In this document: positions 34,700 to 42,138 of the stretch, in pieces
How positions within the stretch are numbered: the first letter of the stretch is position 1
How the letters are laid out: the number at the start of each line of letters is the position of its first letter
Assembly (NCBI GenBank): GCA_026708015.1
Contig: JAPOVT010000056.1
Location: 62,001 to 126,000, forward strand
Direction: 5' to 3'
DNA length: 64,000 bases
Origin: a bacterium
Lineage (GTDB): Bacteria > Actinomycetota > Acidimicrobiia > Acidimicrobiales > Bin134
Notes under the pieces: generated by a model
Database searches by the model: none
Seen by the model: the letters and a program-made list of their open reading frames with translations, nothing else
Told to the model about the DNA's origin: nothing
Program-made: the position numbers and the translations under genes

Positions 34700-35908
34700 A
34701 TGGCTGTAGTGGACCATGCTCCCCGTCTTCCCATGTTCGACACCCTGGACTTCGACGATTTCCATGCTGAGGAACTGCCCCGGCGGCTGGCGACGGGCAA
34801 TGGGGCTCTGGCTGCTGACATCGCGGCCGGCACCCTGATCAAGAGCTTCGCCTGGCGGCTGACCGACGGCCGGTCGGTGACCTACGTAGTTGGCGATAAC
34901 GGCATCGAGATCCGGCCGGGCGGCGACGCCGAGTTGGTGGTGGAGGTCAGCGAGCAGGACTGGTTCAACTACGTGGCCGAGCTGTGGACCTGGGTCGGCT
35001 TGATGTATGCCGAGGCCGCCGAGATGGTTCGGGGCGACTTCGGGCTGTTCGAGGACTTCGAGCCGGTGCTGTTGGCCATGTATCACGGCCGACCCTTGTA
35101 CGAGGGGTGGGAGCCCACGGTGGATCTGTCCCGCAGCTTCACCCTCGACGACGACCACGAGGAGATGAGCCGGTTCCTCGATGAGGCTGGGTTCCTCCAC
35201 ATCCAAGGCGTGTTCAGCGACGGGGAGATCGAGGCTCTGCGGACCGAGGTGGAGCGCCAGCGCGGTGAGGCCACTCCCGATGACCACCGCTCGTGGTGGG
35301 CCACCAACGCCGACGGCGAGGAGGTCTGCTGCCGGGTGACCCACATGGACGACCGCAGCGAGCTGATGCTCGGATTGATCGGTGATCGCCGACTGGACGC
35401 CATCGGCGCGCTGGGCGGGGACGACTTCGCCGCCTATCCAGAGCGGGGAGACGGCGTCTCGGTGGTCATCAAGCTGCCCAGCATCGTTGAGGGTCTGGCC
35501 GATCTTCCCTGGCACCGGGACTGCGGCACTGGCGGCCACTCCATCACCTGTCCCACGGTGAGCATCGGCATCCAGCTCGACGAGTGCACCGAGGCCAACG
35601 GTCAGCTTCATTACCTGGCCGGTTCGAACAAGTCGTCCAACCGGGCACGCGAGGTGCGCGACGACTGGCCCACGGTGGCAATCAGCGCCTCGCCCGGCGA
35701 CGTCACCGTCCACTACGGCCACACCATGCACGGCGCTCCGCCCCCCACCGATGCTCCCGAGTCCGGTGGCCGGCGCACCATCTATGTGGGCTACCACAAG
35801 CCCATCTGGGCCGAGTTCATTCCCCCGGGTCAGGGCTACAACGACATCTTGTTCAAAGACGGCGGCCGCATCCTCAGCCCCGAGGAATTCCAAGAGCAGG
35901 GCAGTTAA
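34700..35908 (+). CDS. Phytanoyl-CoA dioxygenase (PhyH)-family protein
   Basis: 402 aa; TAAATT (34688-34693) sits six nt before ATG, indicating a leaderless start. Residues ~155-385 contain the Fe(II)/2-oxoglutarate dioxygenase fold: FLDEAGFLHIQGVFSDGEIE, metal-binding H-x-D in LPWHRDCGTGG, the distal His in HYGHTMHGAPP and Arg in GGRRTIYVGYHKP. The extra N-terminal ~150 residues have no clear homology. It hydroxylates an unknown substrate, possibly a lipid-derived acid. Convergent with the UGSC operon (24-bp gap). Confidence 0.85.
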   Translation: MAVVDHAPRLPMFDTLDFDDFHAEELPRRLATGNGALAADIAAGTLIKSFAWRLTDGRSVTYVVGDNGIEIRPGGDAELVVEVSEQDWFNYVAELWTWVGLMYAEAAEMVRGDFGLFEDFEPVLLAMYHGRPLYEGWEPTVDLSRSFTLDDDHEEMSRFLDEAGFLHIQGVFSDGEIEALRTEVERQRGEATPDDHRSWWATNADGEEVCCRVTHMDDRSELMLGLIGDRRLDAIGALGGDDFAAYPERGDGVSVVIKLPSIVEGLADLPWHRDCGTGGHSITCPTVSIGIQLDECTEANGQLHYLAGSNKSSNRAREVRDDWPTVAISASPGDVTVHYGHTMHGAPPPTDAPESGGRRTIYVGYHKPIWAEFIPPGQGYNDILFKDGGRILSPEEFQEQGS

Positions 35909-35932
35909 CTGGCGGGCTGGACGCCAGCTCGC

Positions 35933-36481
35933 TCAGCGAACCAATAACCGGTCGAGAATCTCGTCGAAAAGGGGTTCGAGCTTCTTGGCGATGGTGTCGG
36001 TGTCTTCGCTGAGATAGTCGTGGGGTATCACCACTCGGGGGACGTCGGGCATGCCCAGGGAGCGGGCCACGGTGTCGGCGGCCACGGTGAAGGGCTCGGT
36101 GACCACGGTGACGGTGGGGATGCCCAGCCTCTCCAGATTCACGGCGTCGAGCACACTGCCCGACGTGCATGAGCCTCATTTGGCCAGGCCGTTGACCACC
36201 CCGGCACAGGCCCGGAAGGAGGCCAGCATGTCATCACCGGCCGGGCGGCTGAGCACCGGCTTGTGCTGGCGGACCACCGCGGTCACATCCAGGCGGTGGT
36301 TGAACTCCTGCTCCAGCACCTCGGTGTAGCGGGTGAAATCGGGGCCGGAGGAGGGGTTGTACTCGTTGACCAGGAAGCCGATGGTCAGCTGCCCCTGGGT
36401 GTGGCCCCGCCGGGGAGCCAGCGCCTCATCGCTGACCACCACCTCGCCCCGGGGATCAACCAGTTCGCCAATCAGATTCAC
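35933..36481 (-). CDS. UGSC-family selenoprotein (in-frame TGA)
   Basis: 182 residues if TGA 36178-36176 is read as Sec (U102). GTG 36481 with GGGGA upstream starts the N-terminal part (EVVVSDEALAPRRGHTQGQ, ACAGVVNGLAK). The frame then reads U-G-S-C-T-S-G-S-VLDAVNLERLGIPTV and ends in the DEILDRLLVR helix. This is the U-G-S-C motif of the UGSC (seleno)protein family known from marine bacteria, in which the first position is Sec or Cys. It is the last gene of the operon, 18 nt after its 346-aa partner. A SECIS-like hairpin follows. Thiol/selenol redox chemistry is expected but the reaction is unknown. Confidence 0.92.
36145..36165 (-). promoter_or_regulatory. Candidate bacterial SECIS element of the UGSC gene
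   Basis: On the minus strand CGTCGGGC pairs with GCTCGACG (8 bp, one G-T), enclosing the loop AGTGT. The loop starts 18 nt after the TGA and has G at position two. This is the most stable of the three hairpins and meets the usual bacterial SECIS geometry. Confidence 0.75.
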
Positions 36482-36499
36482 TCCCCAATCCTGCCAGTT

Positions 36500-37540
36500 C
36501 TAGCCGTCTAACGCCCGGCTCACTGCGTAGCCGCCCAGGTTGCCCCAGCCGGCGCACACCGCCATCCAGGGAATGGACTCGGCGCCGGTGACCATCACAT
36601 GGATGTCGGTGGGTCGCTCGGTCACCGGCACCAGCTCATCGGGGTTCTCAGCGTCCACCCAGTCGGGCCACCAGGCATAAGGGGGAACGCCGGGGGACAG
36701 GAGGTCGCCGATCCTCCGCCGGGCCTGCTGCCAGAGTTGTTCTTGCACCGACGCCCGGTCATAGCCGTTCTCGGCCATGTGCCGGGCCTCGTTCGGGGTT
36801 AGAACCACCAGGGTCTCGCCCATGGTGTGGGTGTTGTTGCACCCCTTGATGGCCATGGCGTCGGCCAACTGCGCCAGGCGATTCACCGGAGTGTCGTCGG
36901 CCCCCCACATGGCCACGCTGGTGGGGGATTCGCAGGCGAACACCGTGATCCCGCTGTCGGCCTCGATGCCCCGGGCCTGGTGCAGCGGGGGCCAGGGGCT
37001 GGCCGGCGACTCGGCCACGCAGAAGGCGTAGCGGCCAGGATGGCCGAACACCTCTTTGACCGGCTCGCCGGGCGTGGCCCCGCCCGCGTTCCACAGCAGC
37101 AGTTTGATGGCCCGGCCAATGGCAGCGTTGGCGTGGGCCCCGCCGCCGCTGAACACCGACTCGGTGTGGGCCATGTCGAGCCGTTCGACCACCGGCCCCG
37201 ACACGATGACCAGGGGCCAGCACGGATGGGTGGTGGTGACCACCCCCCGCAGGTTGAAGCGGTCCTCCAACATGGCCTCCACGGCCACCAGCACCACCTC
37301 GAAGTGCTCCGGCCGACAGCCGGCCATTGCCGCGTTGGCGGCCACCACCTCGACGGTGGCTGCACCGCCCCTCGGCGGAATGGCCCCCAGCAGCAGGCCG
37401 GGGTCGCGGCCCGACGCCTCCACCAGGGCGTCCACCGCGGCTCGGGTGGGGGGATACACCGGCAACCCGTCGGTCAGCCCCTCGGCGTGGGCCAGCTCCA
37501 CCCATTCTTCAATAGTGCTGGCGGTGGTGATGGCGCTCAT
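36500..37540 (-). CDS. UGSC-associated conserved protein of unknown function
   Basis: 346 aa from ATG 37540. It starts 4 nt after the stop of a 25-codon leader ORF and ends 18 nt before the UGSC selenoprotein, so the three form an operon. No enzyme family is recognised. Notable are conserved-looking Cys and His sites: MAGCRPEHFEVVLVAVEAML, VVTTTHPCWPLVIVSGP, and AIKGCNNTHTMGETLVVL. I recall similar proteins next to UGSC genes in other bacteria but cannot verify this. A joint role with the selenoprotein in one reaction is the simplest inference. Confidence 0.7.
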   Translation of the reverse strand: MSAITTASTIEEWVELAHAEGLTDGLPVYPPTRAAVDALVEASGRDPGLLLGAIPPRGGAATVEVVAANAAMAGCRPEHFEVVLVAVEAMLEDRFNLRGVVTTTHPCWPLVIVSGPVVERLDMAHTESVFSGGGAHANAAIGRAIKLLLWNAGGATPGEPVKEVFGHPGRYAFCVAESPASPWPPLHQARGIEADSGITVFACESPTSVAMWGADDTPVNRLAQLADAMAIKGCNNTHTMGETLVVLTPNEARHMAENGYDRASVQEQLWQQARRRIGDLLSPGVPPYAWWPDWVDAENPDELVPVTERPTDIHVMVTGAESIPWMAVCAGWGNLGGYAVSRALDG

Positions 37541-37544
37541 GGGC

Positions 37545-37622
37545 TCAATCCCATCCGAAGAGTCGCTTGGCGTTGGGCTCGAACACATGGCCGTCCACGT
37601 CGATCACCTGATGCTCCGGCAT
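37545..37622 (-). CDS. 25-residue leader ORF, possibly an amidohydrolase N-terminal remnant
   Basis: ATG 37622 lies six nt after TAGCTT (37629-37634, minus), so the transcript should begin here without a leader. The peptide contains VIDVDGHVFEP, which resembles the N-terminus of amidohydrolase-2 proteins such as 19188 and 49245 (VDDHVVEP), and ends at TGA 4 nt before the next ATG. It may be what remains after a deletion removed an amidohydrolase body, now acting as a translational lead-in. Confidence 0.5.
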   Translation of the reverse strand: MPEHQVIDVDGHVFEPNAKRLFGWD

Positions 37623-37689
37623 GCCATGAAGCTAACCCGTCGGTCAGACAGTGACCCGTGCCGGGCGGCCAGTGCGTAATGTTCAGCCC
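37623..37689. promoter_or_regulatory. Divergent promoter region of the UGSC operon and the LLM oxidoreductase
   Basis: 67 bp with TAGCTT (37629-37634) reading left toward the leader ORF and TAATGT (37677-37682) reading right toward ATG 37690 (7-nt spacer). Both starts look leaderless. Shared regulation of the two units is possible. Confidence 0.45.
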
Positions 37690-38592
37690 ATGGTTAGCCT
37701 TGGAGTCCTTCCTCACATGCACGAGTCGGTGATCACCGATCCCCGCTGGGTCACCCAATTCGCCCAGGCGATGGACGAAGAGGGAGTGGAGTCGATCTGG
37801 ACGGTGGAGCACGTGGTGGTGGCCAACAACTACGAGCCCCGCTATTCCTATTCGGAGTCGGGACGCATGCCCGGCGCTCCGGGCGTGGTGATGCCCGATC
37901 CTCTGGAGATGCTGGCCTTTATGGCGTCAGTGACCGAGCGGGTGCGGCTGGGAACCGGGGTGGTGGTGCTGCCCCTGCACCCGCCGGCGGTAATGGCCAA
38001 GCGGGTGGCCACCCTCGATGCTCTCAGCGGCGGGCGGGTGATCCTCGGAGTGGGCAGTGGCTGGCAGGTCGAGGAGTACGCCGCCTGCGGGGTGCCTTAT
38101 GAGGGTCGGGGCGAACGGTTGGATGAGTGCATCGGCGCTCTGCGGGAGCTGTGGGCGCCGGGCTACCGCACCTACGAGAGCAACGCGGCCAGCTTCTTCG
38201 AGTGCGAGAGCTTGCCCAACCCGGCCCAGCCCGGCGGGCCTCCCATCGTTATCGGCGGCAGCACCGGACGGGCCGCTCGGCGGGCCGGGCGGTTGGGCGA
38301 TGGGTTCTACCCCTATGTGATCTCGCCCGAGGACTACGCCGACCGGGTGGCCGTCATCCGGGCCACCGCCGTTGAGCACGGCCGGGATCCCGACGCCATC
38401 GAGCTGACGGTGTGGCCGGGCAGCTACCAGCGGGGCGGCTCGTTCGACTTGGGACTCATCGAGAAGTACGCCGAGACGGGCCTTGACCGGCTCATCGTCT
38501 CGGCCGCCGAGTCGGGCAGCGCCGACATCGACGACATCCGCCGTTTCGTCGGGCGCTACCAGACCGAAGTCTTGGACAAGATGGGAGGATAG
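37690..38592 (+). CDS. LLM-class flavin/F420-dependent oxidoreductase
   Basis: 300 aa from ATG 37690; the longer frame to 37651 lacks similarity. Luciferase-like fold: AMDEEGVESIWTVEHVVV, ERVRLGTGVVVLPLHPPAVM, ATLDALSGGRVILGVGSGW and PPIVIGGSTGRAARRAGRLG. F420-dependent relatives are common in this organism type. Two nt separate it from the MBL-fold gene downstream, so the pair is one transcription unit. Substrate unknown. Confidence 0.88.
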   Translation: MVSLGVLPHMHESVITDPRWVTQFAQAMDEEGVESIWTVEHVVVANNYEPRYSYSESGRMPGAPGVVMPDPLEMLAFMASVTERVRLGTGVVVLPLHPPAVMAKRVATLDALSGGRVILGVGSGWQVEEYAACGVPYEGRGERLDECIGALRELWAPGYRTYESNAASFFECESLPNPAQPGGPPIVIGGSTGRAARRAGRLGDGFYPYVISPEDYADRVAVIRATAVEHGRDPDAIELTVWPGSYQRGGSFDLGLIEKYAETGLDRLIVSAAESGSADIDDIRRFVGRYQTEVLDKMGG

Positions 38593-38594
38593 CC

Positions 38595-39452
38595 ATGGCA
38601 CTGACTACCTATATCGGCAACGTAAAGGTCATGCTGGTTCGGGAGATCCTGCAACCAGTTTCGCCCGAGGGCATGTATGCGGAGCCCGACATGGCGGTGT
38701 TCGAGGCCAACGCCGACTGGCTGGTGCCCCACTTCTTGGATGACTCTGGCGATCTGGCCCTGTCCATCCACGCCCTGGTGCTGGAGTCACAGGGCCAGAC
38801 CATCATGGTGGACACCTGCATCGGCAACCGGCCCATCGAGATGATTCCGGAGATGGGCCACCTGGGCAACGGGTTCCTCGACGAGCTGGCCGCGGCGGGC
38901 TACGAGCCTGAAGACATCGACATCGTGCTGTGTACCCACCTGCACTTCGACCATGTGGGCTGGAACACCATCCTGGTGGACGGGGAGTGGGTGCCCACCT
39001 TCCCCAACGCTCGCTACCTGTTCGGCCGCACCGAGTACGAATACTGGGACTCCGGGGCTGAGGGAGCGGCCATCACCTTCGGCGACGCGGTGCGCCCTGT
39101 GCTCGAGGCGGGTTTGGCCGATCTGGTGGACAGCGAACACGCCGTCACCGGTGAAATCCGCCTAGAGCCCTCACCCGGCCACACCCCCGGCCACGTCAGC
39201 GTGAGAATCTCCTCTGCGGGCCAAGAGGCGGTGATCACCGGCGACCTGGTCCACCATCCCGTGCAGTTCACCGCCCCCGAATGGGTGATGACCGCCGACG
39301 ACGACCCGCCCCGGGCCTCGGCCACTCGGGTGGAGTTCCGCGACCGCTACGCCGACTCCGGCATCCTCATTTTCGGCACCCACTTCGCCGGCCCCAGCTG
39401 CGGCCACCTCTCCCACACCGACGGCCGCTGGATCTTCACCGCTAAGTCGTAG
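38595..39452 (+). CDS. Metallo-beta-lactamase-fold hydrolase
   Basis: 285 aa, ATG with GGAGG just upstream. The metal motif is THLHFDHVGWN, the second metal His is in PSPGHTPGHVSV and the bridging Asp in VITGDLVHHP; a later His is in FGTHFAGP. This is the MBL-fold group with AttM/lactonase-like members, which hydrolyse lactones, esters or thioesters. Co-transcribed with the LLM oxidoreductase; a two-step catabolic sequence is plausible. Confidence 0.86.
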   Translation: MALTTYIGNVKVMLVREILQPVSPEGMYAEPDMAVFEANADWLVPHFLDDSGDLALSIHALVLESQGQTIMVDTCIGNRPIEMIPEMGHLGNGFLDELAAAGYEPEDIDIVLCTHLHFDHVGWNTILVDGEWVPTFPNARYLFGRTEYEYWDSGAEGAAITFGDAVRPVLEAGLADLVDSEHAVTGEIRLEPSPGHTPGHVSVRISSAGQEAVITGDLVHHPVQFTAPEWVMTADDDPPRASATRVEFRDRYADSGILIFGTHFAGPSCGHLSHTDGRWIFTAKS

Positions 39453-39493
39453 CCGGCCGATGGCACTTTCTGCTGGAGTGCTTCCTGCAAGAG

Positions 39494-39925
39494 CTACGAG
39501 CTGGGCTGCACCTCCGTCGTTCGGAATGCCCCATGGAGCACGAGTCGAGGACACTCGGACGCGGAATTCGCGGCCTTTGGGGCCCTAAGCACTGCTGGTT
39601 TCCCGCCGTATTGGGAAATTTCGCCACACCCATCCATGTCGATCCCCCCAGCTGCCCCCACCTCCGCGATTGTCGAGATGGCGTCCGCTGTCACCTCCTT
39701 GGTGTTGCCAAACCTGGGCAAGCAGAACGCGAGCTCGATCTGACCGTTTGATGCTTGGCTCCACAAACTCGGATCCACCAGGCCATCGATCTCATGGAGC
39801 TTCTCAGCCATCTGCTCGAACGCGATAGAGAACTCTTCGCTGGTCAGCTTCCGCTCGGCGTCGCCATCGACGGCCACGAGAACACCCTCGTACGTCACCT
39901 CCACATGGATTGTCTCCACCGTCAT
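39494..39925 (-). CDS. Hypothetical protein
   Basis: 143 aa, not recognised. The N-terminal half looks like a compact alpha/beta domain (TIHVEVTYEGVLVAVDGD, FSIAFEQMAEKLHEIDGL). The C-terminal third is Cys/Ser/Pro-rich and less ordered. Composition is less GC-rich than the catabolic genes on its left. No homology-based role can be proposed. 25 bp separate it from the CMD gene on the same strand. Confidence 0.5.
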   Translation of the reverse strand: MTVETIHVEVTYEGVLVAVDGDAERKLTSEEFSIAFEQMAEKLHEIDGLVDPSLWSQASNGQIELAFCLPRFGNTKEVTADAISTIAEVGAAGGIDMDGCGEISQYGGKPAVLRAPKAANSASECPRLVLHGAFRTTEVQPSS

Positions 39926-39950
39926 CCCTCCTTCAGCCGGATGCCCATCT

Positions 39951-40295
39951 TCAGCTGGCAGCGTCGCGGTCGGCGAAGATGTCGGTGGCGATGCCGAAGG
40001 CCTTCATAGCGGCAGGGAAGCCCGCGTAGATGGCGGCCTGGATCATGACCTCGCATATCTCCTCCCGGTTCAAGCCGAAGGAGTCCAAGCCCATGATGAC
40101 GTGCTCGCGGATGGCGAACTCGTTGCCTAGCGCAGTCATCATGGCGATGGTGGCCAGACTGCGCTCTCGACGGCTCAGCACGGGCCGACCCCACACCGCC
40201 GAGGGGCCGACTCTCAACATCTCCATCACGTCGTCGCGGACTTCCTCAGGTATCGGCAGGCGGCTGAGCACATCGGGCTGACGAGGTTCGGCCAT
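39951..40295 (-). CDS. Carboxymuconolactone decarboxylase-family protein
   Basis: 114 aa from ATG 40295. The CMD fold is shown by SRRERSLATIAMMTALG and the REHVIMGLDSFGLNREEICEVMIQAAIYAGFPAAM helical pair. The CxxC of AhpD is absent, so it is closer to gamma-carboxymuconolactone decarboxylase than to peroxidase-type AhpD. Likely step: decarboxylating a lactone in aromatic (protocatechuate) breakdown, though many members have other or unknown roles. Confidence 0.82.
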   Translation of the reverse strand: MAEPRQPDVLSRLPIPEEVRDDVMEMLRVGPSAVWGRPVLSRRERSLATIAMMTALGNEFAIREHVIMGLDSFGLNREEICEVMIQAAIYAGFPAAMKAFGIATDIFADRDAAS

Positions 40296-40433
40296 AGCCC
40301 GACCGTACTTCAGCAATGGCAAGTGGTCGTACGCGATGCGCAAGTTGATCGAATGCAGTGGGGTAGTGGTCGTCGAGTCCGGTAGTTTGGACGGGCAGGT
40401 AAAGCCGATTGCAAGTGCTGAGGATTTGAGCAC

Positions 40434-40685
40434 ATGGAACACACAGACAAATTGAACCGCCCTATTGAAGTGTCACCCCGAGAGGGATACCGAGTCTGGC
40501 TTCGATACGCCGACGGGGTAGCCGGTGAGGTTGACCTCTCTGATCTGGCTGGACGAGGCGTGTTCAAGGCATGGCAGAGTCGAGCTTGCTTTGAGGCAGT
40601 GCGAGTTGCTGCCGATGGAGGGATCACCTGGGGAGAAGAGATCGAGCTTTGTCCGGATGCTCTCTACTTAAGGCTCACCGGCTAG
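40434..40685 (+). CDS. DUF2442-domain protein
   Basis: 83 aa. 'VSPREGYRVWLRYADGVAGEVDLSDL' followed by FKAWQSRACFEAVRVAADG and a final TWGEEIELCPDALYLRL is the DUF2442 pattern. DUF2442 genes often pair with DUF4160 as a putative toxin-antitoxin-like module. No intact DUF4160 gene is visible in the 138 bp upstream, so this one may be an orphan. Start ATG 40434. Confidence 0.75.
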   Translation: MEHTDKLNRPIEVSPREGYRVWLRYADGVAGEVDLSDLAGRGVFKAWQSRACFEAVRVAADGGITWGEEIELCPDALYLRLTG

Positions 40686-40739
40686 GCGATTGGAGCCCTT
40701 GGGCAAGATCGACCCCCTGCAGTAGACCAAGGAGGGTTC

Positions 40740-41321
40740 ATGGCCAGTGGGTTGGAGCGGTTTCGGGCCGCGGCGGAGGAGTTGGGGGTGCAGGTGGAGC
40801 CGGTGCGGTATCCGGCGGGCACTCGGACCGCGGCTGATGCTGCTGCCGCTGTGGGGTGTGATGTGGGGCAGATCATAAAATCTCTGGTTTTCGCCACTCC
40901 CACCAAGCTGGTACTGGCGCTGACCTCAGGGGCCAATCAGGTAGACACTGATCGCCTGGGTGAGATGGCCGGTGATGAGATCAGCTTGGCCGATCCGGAT
41001 ACGGTGCGAGCAGCCACCGGCTTTGCCATTGGGGGAACCCCGCCGTTTGGCCATCACACTCCACTGCCTACATGGATCGACGAGGACTTGCTGGCCTACG
41101 ACACCGTGTGGGCCGCGGCTGGAACCCCTGATTCCTGTTTCCCCATCGCTCCGGCACGACTTGTCGCCGCGACGGGGGCCACTCCAGCAGCCTTTGTCCA
41201 GCGGCAGGAACGCGAGCACATGGGCCGATGGCTTGTCGATAACATGCCGCGCGGTCTCAATCTCGAACTGCCCGACAGGAGCGAACCCGATCGAGAGGTT
41301 CCCTTCCTGGGCGAGAATTAG
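40740..41321 (+). CDS. YbaK/EbsC-family aminoacyl-tRNA deacylase-like protein
   Basis: 193 aa; GGAGG precedes ATG 40740. The YbaK fold is indicated by GTRTAADAAAAVGCDVGQII, KSLVFATPTKLVLALTSG and TGFAIGGTPPFGH. Relatives remove mischarged Cys or Ala from tRNA(Pro) or Ser from other tRNAs. The last ~35 residues are extra compared with the usual ~160-aa family. The 3' end overlaps the convergent BrkB gene by 4 nt. Confidence 0.83.
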   Translation: MASGLERFRAAAEELGVQVEPVRYPAGTRTAADAAAAVGCDVGQIIKSLVFATPTKLVLALTSGANQVDTDRLGEMAGDEISLADPDTVRAATGFAIGGTPPFGHHTPLPTWIDEDLLAYDTVWAAAGTPDSCFPIAPARLVAATGATPAAFVQRQEREHMGRWLVDNMPRGLNLELPDRSEPDREVPFLGEN

Positions 41322-42127
41322 GCGTTGCGCTGGTCGAGGGCGCCGGCGACGGCGGCACCGGCAGTGACGCCGCAGGCCGCGGCCCATAGCCAACTCAGGG
41401 CGGCCAGGGTACCGGCGGTGGCTACGGTAATGGCGGTGCCGCCCACGGTCCAGTTCACCGCTACTGCGGCCGCGGCGGAGACCACGGAGAACCAGACGGC
41501 CGATACCAGCCCGCCGATCAGGTCGTGGCGGAGGGGACGGCGAGGGCAGGACATCTTCTGCACCAGGGAGAACACGGCCACCGCCGACACAAAGCCGACC
41601 ACCGGGGCCAGCCGAGGTTCCACCCACACCGCAATGGCGGTGGGTCCGGCGACGAGGGGAAGAGCTCCGACCAGGAGCCAAAACCCAGTGAATCGCTCCA
41701 GCCACCACGACCGGCGGGGGGCGCCCCGCACCCGACGGACGGCCCGACAGGCCGCGGCGGCGGCCCTCATGGTGCCCCACACCGCCACTACCGCGGCGAT
41801 GGAGGTGGCCGCCGGGGGTGCCGAGACGACATCGGCGAACTCCTCGCCGATGTTGCTGTTCACATCGCTGAGCGCGGTTTGCCCGGCATCGGCCAACCAC
41901 TCGTTGAACCGGTCGGCGATCCGGTCCGACACCGCCCGAATGGTGGAGGCGATGGCGGCGGCGGCCACCGCGGCCGGAAACAGCGACACCGCCGACCAGA
42001 AGGCGATTTCTGCCGCCCCGGTGCCGCCCTCTCCTTCCCGCCAGCACGAAATGGACTGCTTGGTCAGGGTTACAGACCTGGCGAACCAGCTATTCCTGTC
42101 AGCGGGCGGACCATCGTCTGTGCCCAT
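41318..42127 (-). CDS. YihY/virulence factor BrkB-family membrane protein
   Basis: 269 aa from ATG 42127. Several predicted membrane segments occur: GAAEIAFWSAVSLFPAAVAA, AATSIAAVVAVWGTMRAAA, TGFWLLVGALPLVAGPTAIA, GGLVSAVWFSVVSAAAAVAV and the C-terminal AALSWLWAAACGVTAGAA. The BrkB family has about six TM helices and an unclear role. Its gene follows the EtfBA fusion by 11 nt on the same strand, so they may be co-transcribed. Confidence 0.75.
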   Translation of the reverse strand: MGTDDGPPADRNSWFARSVTLTKQSISCWREGEGGTGAAEIAFWSAVSLFPAAVAAAAIASTIRAVSDRIADRFNEWLADAGQTALSDVNSNIGEEFADVVSAPPAATSIAAVVAVWGTMRAAAAACRAVRRVRGAPRRSWWLERFTGFWLLVGALPLVAGPTAIAVWVEPRLAPVVGFVSAVAVFSLVQKMSCPRRPLRHDLIGGLVSAVWFSVVSAAAAVAVNWTVGGTAITVATAGTLAALSWLWAAACGVTAGAAVAGALDQRNA

Positions 42128-42138
42128 TGGTGGATAAA

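Noticed and set aside
40296-40433. A possible DUF4160 partner upstream of DUF2442
   Set aside because: Reading all frames gave no DUF4160-like motif, so no gene was called.
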